Below are positions 1-5,907 of a stretch of DNA of 7,996 nucleotides, piece after piece. The notes beneath the pieces are model-generated. The model did not search any database. It had not been told where the DNA came from and saw only the letters and a program-made list of their open reading frames with translations. Every line of letters begins with the position of its first letter. The first letter of the stretch is position 1. Position numbers and translations under genes: made by a program. Source of the DNA: Candidatus Eiseniibacteriota bacterium (lineage in GTDB: Bacteria > Eisenbacteria > RBG-16-71-46 > JAFGJU01); NCBI GenBank assembly GCA_016928935.1, contig JAFGJU010000167.1, positions 1 through 7,996 of the forward strand, in the 5' to 3' direction.

Positions 1-2
1 GC

Positions 3-1769
3 GCCCACGGCGCGGCCGACGGCGTCAGCGGTTCCCCGGTTGTCCCCGGTTAGCACGACCACGCGGCGCACGCCGGCCGCCTTGAGCTCGCGGATCAAGC
101 CTCGCGCCTCCGGCCGAATGGAGTCCGCGACGCTGATGAACCCGCATACGTGCCGGTCGCTCCCAATCACAATAATAGAATGCCCGGCGTCCTCCATGCG
201 CACCGCCATTTCGTGCATTTCGGCGTCCCACCCGCCCTTCTCGTGGAGAAGCCGGTGGCTGCCGAGCCAGAACTGGCGTCCCTCTATCGTGGCCTCGGCG
301 CCTCGCCCCTTGAGCGCGCGGAACTCCTCCGCTTTGAGGGGCTCCACGCCCTCCGCCCGCGCCCTCTTGAGGACTGCCGCGGCCAGAGGATGCTCGCTGT
401 TAGCTTCCAGCGCGGCTGCCCGGGCGAGAATCTCTGCCCGCGTGTGCCCGTTCAACGGCACGACCTCCTGCACCTCCGGCACTCCTTTCGTCAGAGTCCC
501 GGTCTTGTCCAGTGCGAAGGCCTTCACGCCTGCCACCGCTTCCAGGAACACTCCGCCCTTGATGAGCACGCCGGCTCGGGCCGCCGCCGTGATTGCGGCA
601 ACGATGCTGACCGGCGTGGATATGACCAGCGCGCAGGGACAGGCGATGACGAGGACCACGAGCGCCTGGTAAAACCACCGGCTCCACTGGCCGCCGAAGA
701 CGGGCGGCACGACGGCCACGGCCAGCGCCGCGGCCATCATGGCAGGCGTGTAGTATCGCGCGAACTTCTCTATCCACTGCTCGACCGGCGCTCTACGCGA
801 CTGCGCCTGCTCGACCATCCGGATTATGCGCGACAGAGTCGTGTCGGACGCCGCCTTCGTGGCCCTGAACTCTATGGCGCCGTCCTCGTTGATGGTGCCG
901 GAGAAGACCTCGGCTCCCTCCTCCTTTGCGACAGGCATCGACTCGCCCGTGATGGGCGCCTGATTGACGGTCGTCCTGCCCTTCGTGATTATTCCGTCAA
1001 GCGGTATCCGTTCCCCGGGCCTCACCAGAACAGTCACCCCCGGCGGGACCTCCGCGAGAGGTTTCTCCACGACGTCACCGTCGCGCAGCGAGACGTACCG
1101 CGCCGTCGGCGGCGTCAGGCTGACGAGCGAGCCGATGGCCCGCCGCGCGCGGGCCACACTCCACGACTCCAGCAGGAGCGAGAGCGCGAAGAGAAACGTG
1201 ACGGTCCCGGCTTCGAACCACTGGCCGATGCCGGCTGCGCCCAGCACGGCCACGGTCATCAGCAGATTCATGTCGGGACGTAACCGGCGTAGCGCCAGCC
1301 ACGCCCTGGGCGCGATGAACCACCCCCCGGCCACGACCGCGGCCGCGTAGAGCACGACGACGGGGAGGGGAAACGCGTGGTGCCCCTCCCCTCCGTTCCC
1401 TCCACCGGCCAGCGCGTGCACCAGGTCGCCGTGCATGGCGACGTGAGTCAAGAATCCCGCCAGCACCAGAACGCCCGAGGCCCAGCACATCACGGCTCGG
1501 CCGCGCCTTTGCCACCAGCCCTCCTCGAGCGCACACACCCCGGGGGCGCACGCATCGCCGGCGGCCTCCGCCTCCAGTCCGACCCGTCGCGCGGCGTCGC
1601 GCACTGCGGCCACGTCCGCGAGGCCCTCGGAGAACTCGACTGTCATCGTGCCCTCAATCAGGTTGAAGTCGAGGCCCCCGACCCCGGGCACTCTGCTGAC
1701 CGCGCCCCTGAGCGCATTGACTTCCTCCGCGCAGTCCATTCCTTTGATTGTGAACGTTCGCCGTTCCAT
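3..1769 (-). CDS. Heavy-metal translocating P1B-type ATPase (Zn/Cd/Pb class), 3' end missing
   Basis: An ATP-driven inner-membrane metal exporter, open without a stop for 589 codons to the left edge. An N-terminal HMA domain (residues 1-70) carries GMDC at 10-13 with a single Cys (GMDCAEE). C74 and C79 follow in the linker. Predicted helices lie near 93-112, 136-151, 167-186, 188-206, 342-360 and 370-390. Between the first two is a His-bearing loop (H109, H113, H118, H130, H131). The actuator TGES is at 274-277, the metal-site CPC at 377-379, the phosphorylation motif DKTGT with D421, the nucleotide-site SEHP with H460, and GDxxxTA at 575-581. CPCALVISTP and the adjoining LIKGG are typical of ZntA/CadA rather than CopA. 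The GDGxND hinge and last helices should lie beyond the edge, since relatives run about 700-750 residues. The ATG has only a weak AGGA upstream, but the HMA fold begins directly after it. Metal choice within Zn/Cd/Pb is inferred. Confidence 0.93.
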   Translation of the reverse strand, partial: MERRTFTIKGMDCAEEVNALRGAVSRVPGVGGLDFNLIEGTMTVEFSEGLADVAAVRDAARRVGLEAEAAGDACAPGVCALEEGWWQRRGRAVMCWASGVLVLAGFLTHVAMHGDLVHALAGGGNGGEGHHAFPLPVVVLYAAAVVAGGWFIAPRAWLALRRLRPDMNLLMTVAVLGAAGIGQWFEAGTVTFLFALSLLLESWSVARARRAIGSLVSLTPPTARYVSLRDGDVVEKPLAEVPPGVTVLVRPGERIPLDGIITKGRTTVNQAPITGESMPVAKEEGAEVFSGTINEDGAIEFRATKAASDTTLSRIIRMVEQAQSRRAPVEQWIEKFARYYTPAMMAAALAVAVVPPVFGGQWSRWFYQALVVLVIACPCALVISTPVSIVAAITAAARAGVLIKGGVFLEAVAGVKAFALDKTGTLTKGVPEVQEVVPLNGHTRAEILARAAALEANSEHPLAAAVLKRARAEGVEPLKAEEFRALKGRGAEATIEGRQFWLGSHRLLHEKGGWDAEMHEMAVRMEDAGHSIIVIGSDRHVCGFISVADSIRPEARGLIRELKAAGVRRVVVLTGDNRGTADAVGRAVG

Positions 1770-1918
1770 ACACGTTCCTACGGTTGGGGTCGCACTGCCG
1801 TCCGCCGCTCGCCTGGACTCCTGTGTGTCCTACCGTGGCGTCAGCGGCGGCGCCGCGCCCTTGCCTCAGTTCCTGAGCCGCTGTGTGGTGCGAGCGCCAG
1901 TGCACCTCAACAAACAAA
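1770..1918. other. Intergenic spacer upstream of the metal ATPase
   Basis: Non-coding stretch between the ATPase start and the tRNA promoter. A short AGGA lies 6 nt before the ATPase ATG. I see no convincing -35/-10 pair reading toward the ATPase and no clear MerR-type dyad. The ATPase promoter may therefore overlap the tRNA promoter region or be of an unfamiliar type. Confidence 0.4.
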
Positions 1919-1947
1919 TTGCCCGAAGTCAGTAAATTGAATAGAAT
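1919..1947 (+). promoter_or_regulatory. Sigma70-type promoter of tRNA-Arg
   Basis: A -35 box TTGCCC (1919-1924) and a -10 box TAGAAT (1942-1947) are separated by exactly 17 nt. The boxes match the consensus at 4 and 5 of 6 positions. Transcription would start near 1954, about 19 nt before the mature tRNA 5' end, leaving a short leader for RNase P. Confidence 0.6.
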
Positions 1948-1972
1948 GTCAGTTGGACAAGATGTCCTCGGT

Positions 1973-2046
<74 letters not shown>

Positions 2047-2086
2047 TTTCCGCATGTGTGTGACGCGACGGGCCGCGCCACGATTG

Positions 2087-2101
2087 AGGCCGCCGCGGCC
2101 T
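2087..2101. other. Small GC-rich hairpin between tRNA-Arg and mnmA ends
   Basis: AGGCCG and CGGCCT pair across a CCG loop. The stem lies where plus-strand tRNA transcription and minus-strand mnmA transcription converge, 41 nt past the tRNA and 20 nt past the mnmA stop. Neither strand has a T-tract after it, so it may only mark a 3' end or a Rho-dependent end. Weak evidence for a terminator. Confidence 0.3.
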
Positions 2102-2120
2102 GGCAGGTCGGAGAGGCCAC

Positions 2121-3257
2121 TTATCTCCTTGTGACTGACTCTATCACCCCTCCCCCGAGCACGGTGTCCCCGTCGTAGAAGACGGCGGACTGTCCCGGGG
2201 TAATCGCGCTCTGGGCGGCGTCGAACGTCACACGAAGCCTCTGCCCGGGCCCGAGCCCCGCCCCGGGCGCCGCTTCCTCCACGAGCGCCGGAGCTGCCTG
2301 GTGCGTGTAGCGCACCTGGACCAGCGCGCGCAGCGGGAGTCGCTCGGCGGCGTCGCTCAGCCAGTTCACGTCGGCGCAAGTGAACTCACGGGACAGAAGG
2401 TCGCGCTTCTCTCCCATCACGACCGTGTTTGTGTCGGGCCTGAGCTCCACGACGTACTGTCTGTCGGCGCCCGAGATGCCCAACCCGCGTCTCTGACCCA
2501 CCGTGTAACGTACGAGCCCGCGGTGGGAGCCCAGAGCCTTTCCGGCGACGTCAATCACGTCTCCGGGGCGAACGTCAATCCCCATGGCCGAAAGCCGGGC
2601 CGTCACGAAGTCTCCGCAGTCTCCGGCCGGGACAAAGCATACGTCCTGGCTCTCCTCGCGCTCTGCTGAGGGAAGTCCCAGTTCCGAGGCGAGCCGCCTT
2701 ACGTCCGACTTCCGCATCTCACCCAGGGGAAAGCAGAGGTTCTCCAGACGGGCCGACGTAACGGCCCAGAGAGCGTAGCTCTGGTCCTTCTGCTCGTCTG
2801 TGCCGCGCCGCATTCGAGTCGCCGCTCCGTCCGCTTCTCGCTCGAGCCTCGCGTAGTGGCCCGTGGCCAGGAAGTCCGCGCCCAACGACCGGACCCTGTC
2901 CAGCAGGACCCCGAACTTGACCCTCGCATTGCACAGCACGCAAGGGTTCGGAGTCTTGCCTCTGGAGTACTCGAGGCAAAACGGCCGCACGACGCCCTCC
3001 TCGAACACGTCCTCCAGCTCCACCACGTAATGCGGAATGCCGAGTCTCGCGGCCGCGGCTCTTGCGTCTTCTATTGCGGCCATCGAACAGCAGGAACGCC
3101 CGGAGGCGGGCGCGTCGGCGTAGGACCACAGCTCCATGGTCACGCCGAACACACGATGGCCCTTCTCAACGAGAAGGGCCGCGGCTACTGAGCTGTCCAC
3201 TCCCCCGCTCATGGCGACTGCCACGGTGGCGGACGAAGGAAAGATGTCTCTTTTCAC
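2121..3257 (-). CDS. mnmA: tRNA-specific 2-thiouridylase MnmA
   Basis: Cytoplasmic enzyme that adenylates and 2-thiolates the wobble uridine U34 of tRNA-Lys, -Glu and -Gln, using sulfur derived from IscS. The 378-residue length is normal for the family. The PP-loop ATP motif SGGVDSS is at 17-23. TPNPCVLCN (102-110) holds C106 and the likely nucleophile C109. GHYARLE is at 133-139, DQSYALW at 158-164, and the second catalytic-type Cys C207 is in DVCFV. The C-terminal beta-barrel ends in the family signature GQSAVFYDG. Many homologues, E. coli included, have Asp where C106 stands. The start is a GTG followed closely by the PP-loop, the usual family position; no strong SD is visible. The gene begins 7 nt after the iscU stop, so it is the last gene of the iscRSU-mnmA operon and may rely on translational coupling. 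Confidence 0.96.
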   Translation of the reverse strand: MKRDIFPSSATVAVAMSGGVDSSVAAALLVEKGHRVFGVTMELWSYADAPASGRSCCSMAAIEDARAAAARLGIPHYVVELEDVFEEGVVRPFCLEYSRGKTPNPCVLCNARVKFGVLLDRVRSLGADFLATGHYARLEREADGAATRMRRGTDEQKDQSYALWAVTSARLENLCFPLGEMRKSDVRRLASELGLPSAEREESQDVCFVPAGDCGDFVTARLSAMGIDVRPGDVIDVAGKALGSHRGLVRYTVGQRRGLGISGADRQYVVELRPDTNTVVMGEKRDLLSREFTCADVNWLSDAAERLPLRALVQVRYTHQAAPALVEEAAPGAGLGPGQRLRVTFDAAQSAITPGQSAVFYDGDTVLGGGVIESVTRR

Positions 3258-3264
3258 GGCGTCA

Positions 3265-3654
3265 CTATTGAGGGGAATCCGGCACCTTTCCCTGTTTCGC
3301 CACGTAGTCCTCTATGGCCTTGTGCAACGCGTCAGCGGCCAGGTTGGAACAGTGCATCTTGACCGGAGGCAGGCCGCCCAACGCCTCCGCCACCGCCTTG
3401 TTGGAAATGGCCAGCGCCTCTTCGAGCGTCTTGCCCTTCACGAGCTCGGTCACCATGCTGCTCGTGGCTATCGCCGCCCCGCAGCCGAACGTCTTGAACT
3501 TGGCGTCGGCTATGCGGCCGTCCTCAACCTTGATCTCCATGCGCATGATGTCGCCGCAGACGGGATTCCCGACCTGTCCGACGCCGTCCGCATTCTCTAT
3601 GCTTCCGACGTTCCTCGGATTCCTGAAGTGGTCCATGACCTTTTCGCTGTACAT
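3265..3654 (-). CDS. iscU: Fe-S cluster assembly scaffold IscU (NifU N-terminal type)
   Basis: Cytoplasmic scaffold on which IscS-derived sulfur and iron are built into [2Fe-2S]/[4Fe-4S] clusters before transfer. At 129 residues it is a single-domain IscU, not full-length NifU. The active-site ligands are all present: C33 with D35 (VCGD), C58 (FGCGAA) and C102 with H101 (MHCSNLA). An LPPVK motif at 95-99, the sequence recognised by the HscA chaperone in classical systems, lies just before C102, although no hscA or hscB is in this window. The ATG is preceded by a G-rich SD at 3664-3673 (eight G then AG), about 9 nt upstream. It follows iscS by 117 bp and precedes mnmA by 7 bp. Confidence 0.96.
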   Translation of the reverse strand: MYSEKVMDHFRNPRNVGSIENADGVGQVGNPVCGDIMRMEIKVEDGRIADAKFKTFGCGAAIATSSMVTELVKGKTLEEALAISNKAVAEALGGLPPVKMHCSNLAADALHKAIEDYVAKQGKVPDSPQ

Positions 3655-3771
3655 TTCCGACTTCTCCCCCCCCGTTCGGAGTCAACGTGGCCGAACGCCC
3701 CCTCTCCTCCGGGGAGCCCGAGGCGTCGAGAGACGATGTATCGTTCCGCAGACTGCCGCGGCAGCAAACTC
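3655..3771 (-). other. Structured iscS-iscU intercistronic spacer
   Basis: 117 nt with no gene, long for this otherwise compact operon. It has a 12-bp perfect palindrome CTGCCGCGGCAG (3753-3764) just after the iscS stop. A second stem, CGTTCGG (3673-3679) with CCGAACG (3691-3697) across an 11-nt loop, abuts the G8 tract that forms the iscU Shine-Dalgarno. No T-tract follows either stem, so termination is unlikely. Placement suggests an RNA-processing, stability or translation-control element; that role is inferred. Confidence 0.45.
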
Positions 3772-4947
3772 TCACACGCAGGTCCCACTCTGCCTGTAGA
3801 GAGGTGACATGGCCCGGAGCCTTTCCACGATTCTGGGAAGGACCTCCAGCACATAGTCCACGCCGCTCTCCGTGTTTTCGGTCCCGAGACTGAAGCGCAC
3901 CGACCCCTGAGCCGTAGCGGGCGGCACGCCCATGGCGAGGAGCACGTGCGACGGCTCCGAGGAGCCCGACGTGCAGGCGGAGCCGCTCGATACGGCGATG
4001 CCTTCCATGTCGAGGCTCAGGACGAGTGACTCTCCCTCTATGAATTCGAAGCAGATGCTGGCTGTGCTCGAAAGCCTCTTGGTCGGGTGCCCGTTCAGCC
4101 GGACGTGCGGCACGGTCGAAAGCACTCCTTCCTCCAGCTTGCGCCTGAGCCCGAGCACGTGGGCCTCGGTCGCCTCCAGGTCGCGGGTCGCCAGCTCCAC
4201 CGCCTTCGCAAACCCCACGATTCCCGACACGTTCTCCGTGCCGGCGCGTTTCTTGCGCTCGTGATGCCCTCCGAAAATGACCGGGACGAGCGGGGTGCCT
4301 CGCCTCACGATGAGGGCGCCCACCCCCTTGGGGCCGTATATCTTGTGCGAGGAGAGCGACATCAAGTTGACCCCCATCGCGTTCACGTCCAGCGGGAGCT
4401 TGCCCAGCGTCTGCACTGCGTCCGTGTGGAATACTATCCCGCGCTCCAGCGCGAGCCTCCCGATTTCCTCGACGGGCTGTATCGACCCGGTCTCGTTGTT
4501 GGCGTGCATGATTGTGATGAGGACGGTGTCCTTCCTGACCGCGTCCCTCACCGCCTGAGGGGCCACCACGCCGTTGGCGTCGCACGGCACCTCGGTCACC
4601 TCGTACCCCATTCCTGCAAGATGCCGACACGTGCTCAGCACAGCGTGATGCTCGATCTGGCTCGTGATGATGTGCAGCCCCTTGTTGCAGAGAGCGCTCG
4701 CGACGCCGGTCACGGCCATGTTGTCGGCCTCCGTCCCCCCGCCAGTGAACACGACCTCGTCCGGCCTCGCGCCGACCGCGGCGGCCACCACGCCCCGGGC
4801 TTCGTCCAGAGCGCGCTTGGCCTCCTGCCCGAAAGAATGGACGCTGGAAGGATTGCCGAATCGCTCGCCGAAATACGGCAGCATCGCCTTCACTACTTCC
4901 GGGTGCACCGGAGTGGTGGCGTTGTGATCCAGGTACACTTTCTTCAC
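3772..4947 (-). CDS. iscS: Cysteine desulfurase IscS/NifS family
   Basis: PLP enzyme that removes sulfur from L-cysteine, giving alanine and an enzyme persulfide that feeds IscU and MnmA. The protein of 391 residues is a class-I (IscS/NifS-like) desulfurase. Visible landmarks: YLDHNATTP at 5-13, GGGTEADN at 69-76, H100 in IEHHAV, NNET at 150-153, TDAVQ with D176 and Q179, SSHK with the PLP lysine K202, and SSGSACTSG with the persulfide-forming C325 on the mobile loop. RFSLG (351-355) follows. The GTG start at 4947 is chosen because AAGGAG lies about 9 nt upstream and the family begins KKVYLDHNA. A longer frame to 5097 would only run back through iscR with unrelated sequence. The gene starts 13 nt after the iscR stop, with its SD partly inside that stop region, so the two are co-transcribed and probably coupled. 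NifS is an alternative name; no nif genes are seen. Confidence 0.96.
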   Translation of the reverse strand: MKKVYLDHNATTPVHPEVVKAMLPYFGERFGNPSSVHSFGQEAKRALDEARGVVAAAVGARPDEVVFTGGGTEADNMAVTGVASALCNKGLHIITSQIEHHAVLSTCRHLAGMGYEVTEVPCDANGVVAPQAVRDAVRKDTVLITIMHANNETGSIQPVEEIGRLALERGIVFHTDAVQTLGKLPLDVNAMGVNLMSLSSHKIYGPKGVGALIVRRGTPLVPVIFGGHHERKKRAGTENVSGIVGFAKAVELATRDLEATEAHVLGLRRKLEEGVLSTVPHVRLNGHPTKRLSSTASICFEFIEGESLVLSLDMEGIAVSSGSACTSGSSEPSHVLLAMGVPPATAQGSVRFSLGTENTESGVDYVLEVLPRIVERLRAMSPLYRQSGTCV

Positions 4948-4960
4948 CCTGTCCGACTCC

Positions 4961-5464
4961 TTACTTGCGCACCCGACGTCGGGCGCCGGACTTCGGCCGC
5001 CTGCCTCGAGGCCGGGCACTCCTCCTGCGCTCAGGGCAGGAGAGGGCCTTTGTCTCTTTGCACAGGTCTCTGAGGCTCGTCCTGTCCAGGGCGGCAACGA
5101 TGCTGGCGTTCAGCTTCTTGATGAGTATCCTGCTCACGCAGCTGTCCGCTCTGGCGCACATCCTGGCCGCGCTGGCGTCCTCCAGGCAGTAAGAGAACTG
5201 TATCGGCCCTTCCACCGCCCTCACTATGTCACCGACTCGGATCCTGGCGGGGTTCCTGGCCAGGAGGTACCCGCCCTGCGGACCGCGCACGCTCTTAACC
5301 AACCCGCCCCTGCGTAACCTGGACATCAGCTGGTCAAGATACGGAAGAGAAATGCTCTGCCGCCTCGCTATGTCCTTGCCCGCAATCGGTCCCTCTCCAA
5401 AGCAGACGGCCAGGTCGTACATGGCCCTGACGCCGTAGCGTCCGGCAGCCGTCGTGAATCTCAT
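4961..5464 (-). CDS. iscR: Rrf2-family transcriptional regulator, IscR-like
   Basis: DNA-binding regulator of 167 residues, first gene of the Fe-S operon. The N-terminal winged helix-turn-helix begins RFTTAAGRYGVRAMYDLA (2-19). IARRQSISLPYLDQLMSRLR (32-51) is the Rrf2 recognition region, and GPQGGYLLAR (61-70) is the wing. Three cysteines, C93, C103 and C109, fill the usual cluster-ligand zone. Spacing is C-x9-C-x5-C, against C-x5-C-x5-C in E. coli IscR. The tail from 146 to 167 is strongly Arg/Lys-rich. The ATG at 5464 gives the canonical family start, with AGGGG 7 nt upstream; extending to 5548 adds 28 residues without homology. Position ahead of iscS-iscU-mnmA and the palindrome in its promoter argue for Fe-S-responsive autoregulation. 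The C93/C103/C109 ligand assignment is inferred. Confidence 0.92.
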   Translation of the reverse strand: MRFTTAAGRYGVRAMYDLAVCFGEGPIAGKDIARRQSISLPYLDQLMSRLRRGGLVKSVRGPQGGYLLARNPARIRVGDIVRAVEGPIQFSYCLEDASAARMCARADSCVSRILIKKLNASIVAALDRTSLRDLCKETKALSCPERRRSARPRGRRPKSGARRRVRK

Positions 5465-5539
5465 CAACCAACCCCTGACTGGGAAACCCCGGAAAAACCC
5501 TCGTTCAGTTCCGGCGGCCGGGAGAATTCCGCCACGTGC

Positions 5540-5557
5540 GCCGCGCACCGGCGCGGC
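5540..5557 (-). other. Hairpin in the iscR mRNA leader
   Basis: GCCGCGC and GCGCGGC form a perfect 7-bp stem with a 4-nt loop, about 76 nt before the iscR start codon. It lies inside the roughly 120-nt leader implied by the promoter at 5591-5619. No run of T follows directly, so it is not a clear attenuator. It could stabilise the transcript. Confidence 0.35.
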
Positions 5558-5590
5558 AACATCGGCCGCTCTCCCTGCACGTCAAGAATG

Positions 5591-5619
5591 ATGCTATATT
5601 AGTTGACAAATTTGGTCAA
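5591..5619 (-). promoter_or_regulatory. Candidate sigma70 promoter of the iscRSU-mnmA operon
   Basis: On the minus strand a -35 box TTGACC (5619-5614) and a -10 box TAGCAT (5596-5591) are 17 nt apart. The stretch is AT-rich in otherwise GC-rich DNA. An alternative -10, TATAGC (5598-5593), would give a 15-nt spacer. Transcription would begin near 5584, leaving a leader of about 120 nt before iscR. Confidence 0.55.
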
Positions 5620-5622
5620 GTA
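5600..5622. promoter_or_regulatory. Rrf2/IscR-type operator palindrome
   Basis: A 23-bp inverted repeat with perfect half-sites TTGAC (5603-5607) and GTCAA (5615-5619). An outer TA/TA pair adds symmetry at each end, and the AA/TT positions within the 7-bp centre match as well. It covers the -35 box and most of the spacer of the iscR promoter, so bound protein would block RNA polymerase. Half-sites of this kind, with an AT-rich centre, are known for IscR-like Rrf2 regulators. Autoregulation by the adjacent iscR product is inferred. Confidence 0.6.
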
Positions 5623-5640
5623 TTTTTTCCGCGCTGTTTC

Positions 5641-5674
5641 CGGCCCGGCAGGCCTCAACGCCTGCCAACGGCCG
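5641..5674. repeat. Interrupted 12-bp inverted repeat
   Basis: Inner stem GGCAGGC (5647-5653) with GCCTGCC (5660-5666) around a 6-nt loop. An outer stem CGGCC (5641-5645) with GGCCG (5670-5674) extends it after a small internal loop. It lies upstream of the iscR promoter, outside its likely transcript. No T-tract follows on the minus strand. On the plus strand the T-run comes before, not after, the stem, so it is not an intrinsic terminator. Confidence 0.4.
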
Positions 5675-5762
5675 AGGTGCGCGGGCCAAGGCGGCACCCC
5701 GGCCGGAGGCTCACCGGGCGGCTGAGTCAGACCATCGACGTCGTCCCACCGCCGAGGGGTAA

Positions 5763-5777
5763 GCGCCCGGCGGGCGC
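5763..5777. repeat. Short GC hairpin beyond the terminator
   Basis: GCGCCC (5763-5768) and GGGCGC (5772-5777) form a 6-bp stem around GGC. It lies just downstream of the T-tract of the cyclophilin terminator in minus-strand reading and lacks a T-tract of its own. It may be a backup stop or chance in GC-rich DNA. Confidence 0.3.
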
Positions 5778-5790
5778 CCCCGCGCAAAGA

Positions 5791-5824
5791 GGAGAAAAAC
5801 AGAGAGGGGCGCAAGGCGCCCCTT
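5791..5824 (-). terminator. Rho-independent terminator of the TPR-cyclophilin operon
   Basis: Reading the minus strand, GGGGCGC (5822-5816) pairs perfectly with GCGCCCC (5812-5806) around a 3-nt CTT loop. One A-T and one G-T pair extend the stem. A T-rich tract with TTTTT at 5799-5795 follows. It lies about 80 nt past the cyclophilin stop and well before the iscR promoter, so it separates the two operons. Confidence 0.75.
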
Positions 5825-5869
5825 CTCCGTCGCACCGGTCGTCGAGCGGCCGGGTTCCTATGCCCCGCG

Positions 5870-5907
5870 AGCGGGTCTGGGCCCGCGCGCAGGCCGCGAG
5901 ACCCGCT
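5870..5907 (-). other. Hairpin spanning the cyclophilin stop codon
   Basis: A 9-bp inverted repeat, AGCGGGTCT (5870-5878) with AGACCCGCT (5899-5907), encloses a 20-nt GC-rich loop. The stem includes two bases of the TAG stop codon (5908-5906). With no T-tract it is more likely a 3'-end protecting structure upstream of the terminator than a terminator itself. Confidence 0.45.

Larger units (their letters stand above)
5465..5905. other. 441-bp intergenic region between cyclophilin gene and iscR
   Basis: No credible gene on either strand. In minus-strand order it holds the hairpin at the cyclophilin stop, the intrinsic terminator, a GCGCCC/GGGCGC hairpin (5763-5777), an interrupted long stem (5641-5674), the operator and promoter of iscR, and the iscR leader. 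The part between 5675 and 5762 shows no feature I can name. Confidence 0.6.

Noticed and set aside
150..1283. 377-codon plus-strand open frame
   Set aside because: It is antisense to the P-type ATPase, whose motifs are continuous in the opposite frame. The plus-strand product is Arg/His-rich with no recognisable domain, typical of shadow frames in GC-rich DNA.
400..1551. Possible frameshift or pseudogene in the ATPase, since several shorter minus-strand frames lie inside it
   Set aside because: Reading codon by codon from 1769 to position 3 gives one uninterrupted frame with all expected motifs in order.
3524..4630. 368-codon minus-strand frame overlapping iscS and iscU
   Set aside because: Arg/Gly-rich low-complexity product in a different frame from two complete, motif-bearing genes.
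4948..5097. Fifty-residue N-terminal extension of IscS
   Set aside because: It overlaps the iscR coding end in another frame. The GTG at 4947 has a well-placed AAGGAG and matches the family N-terminus.
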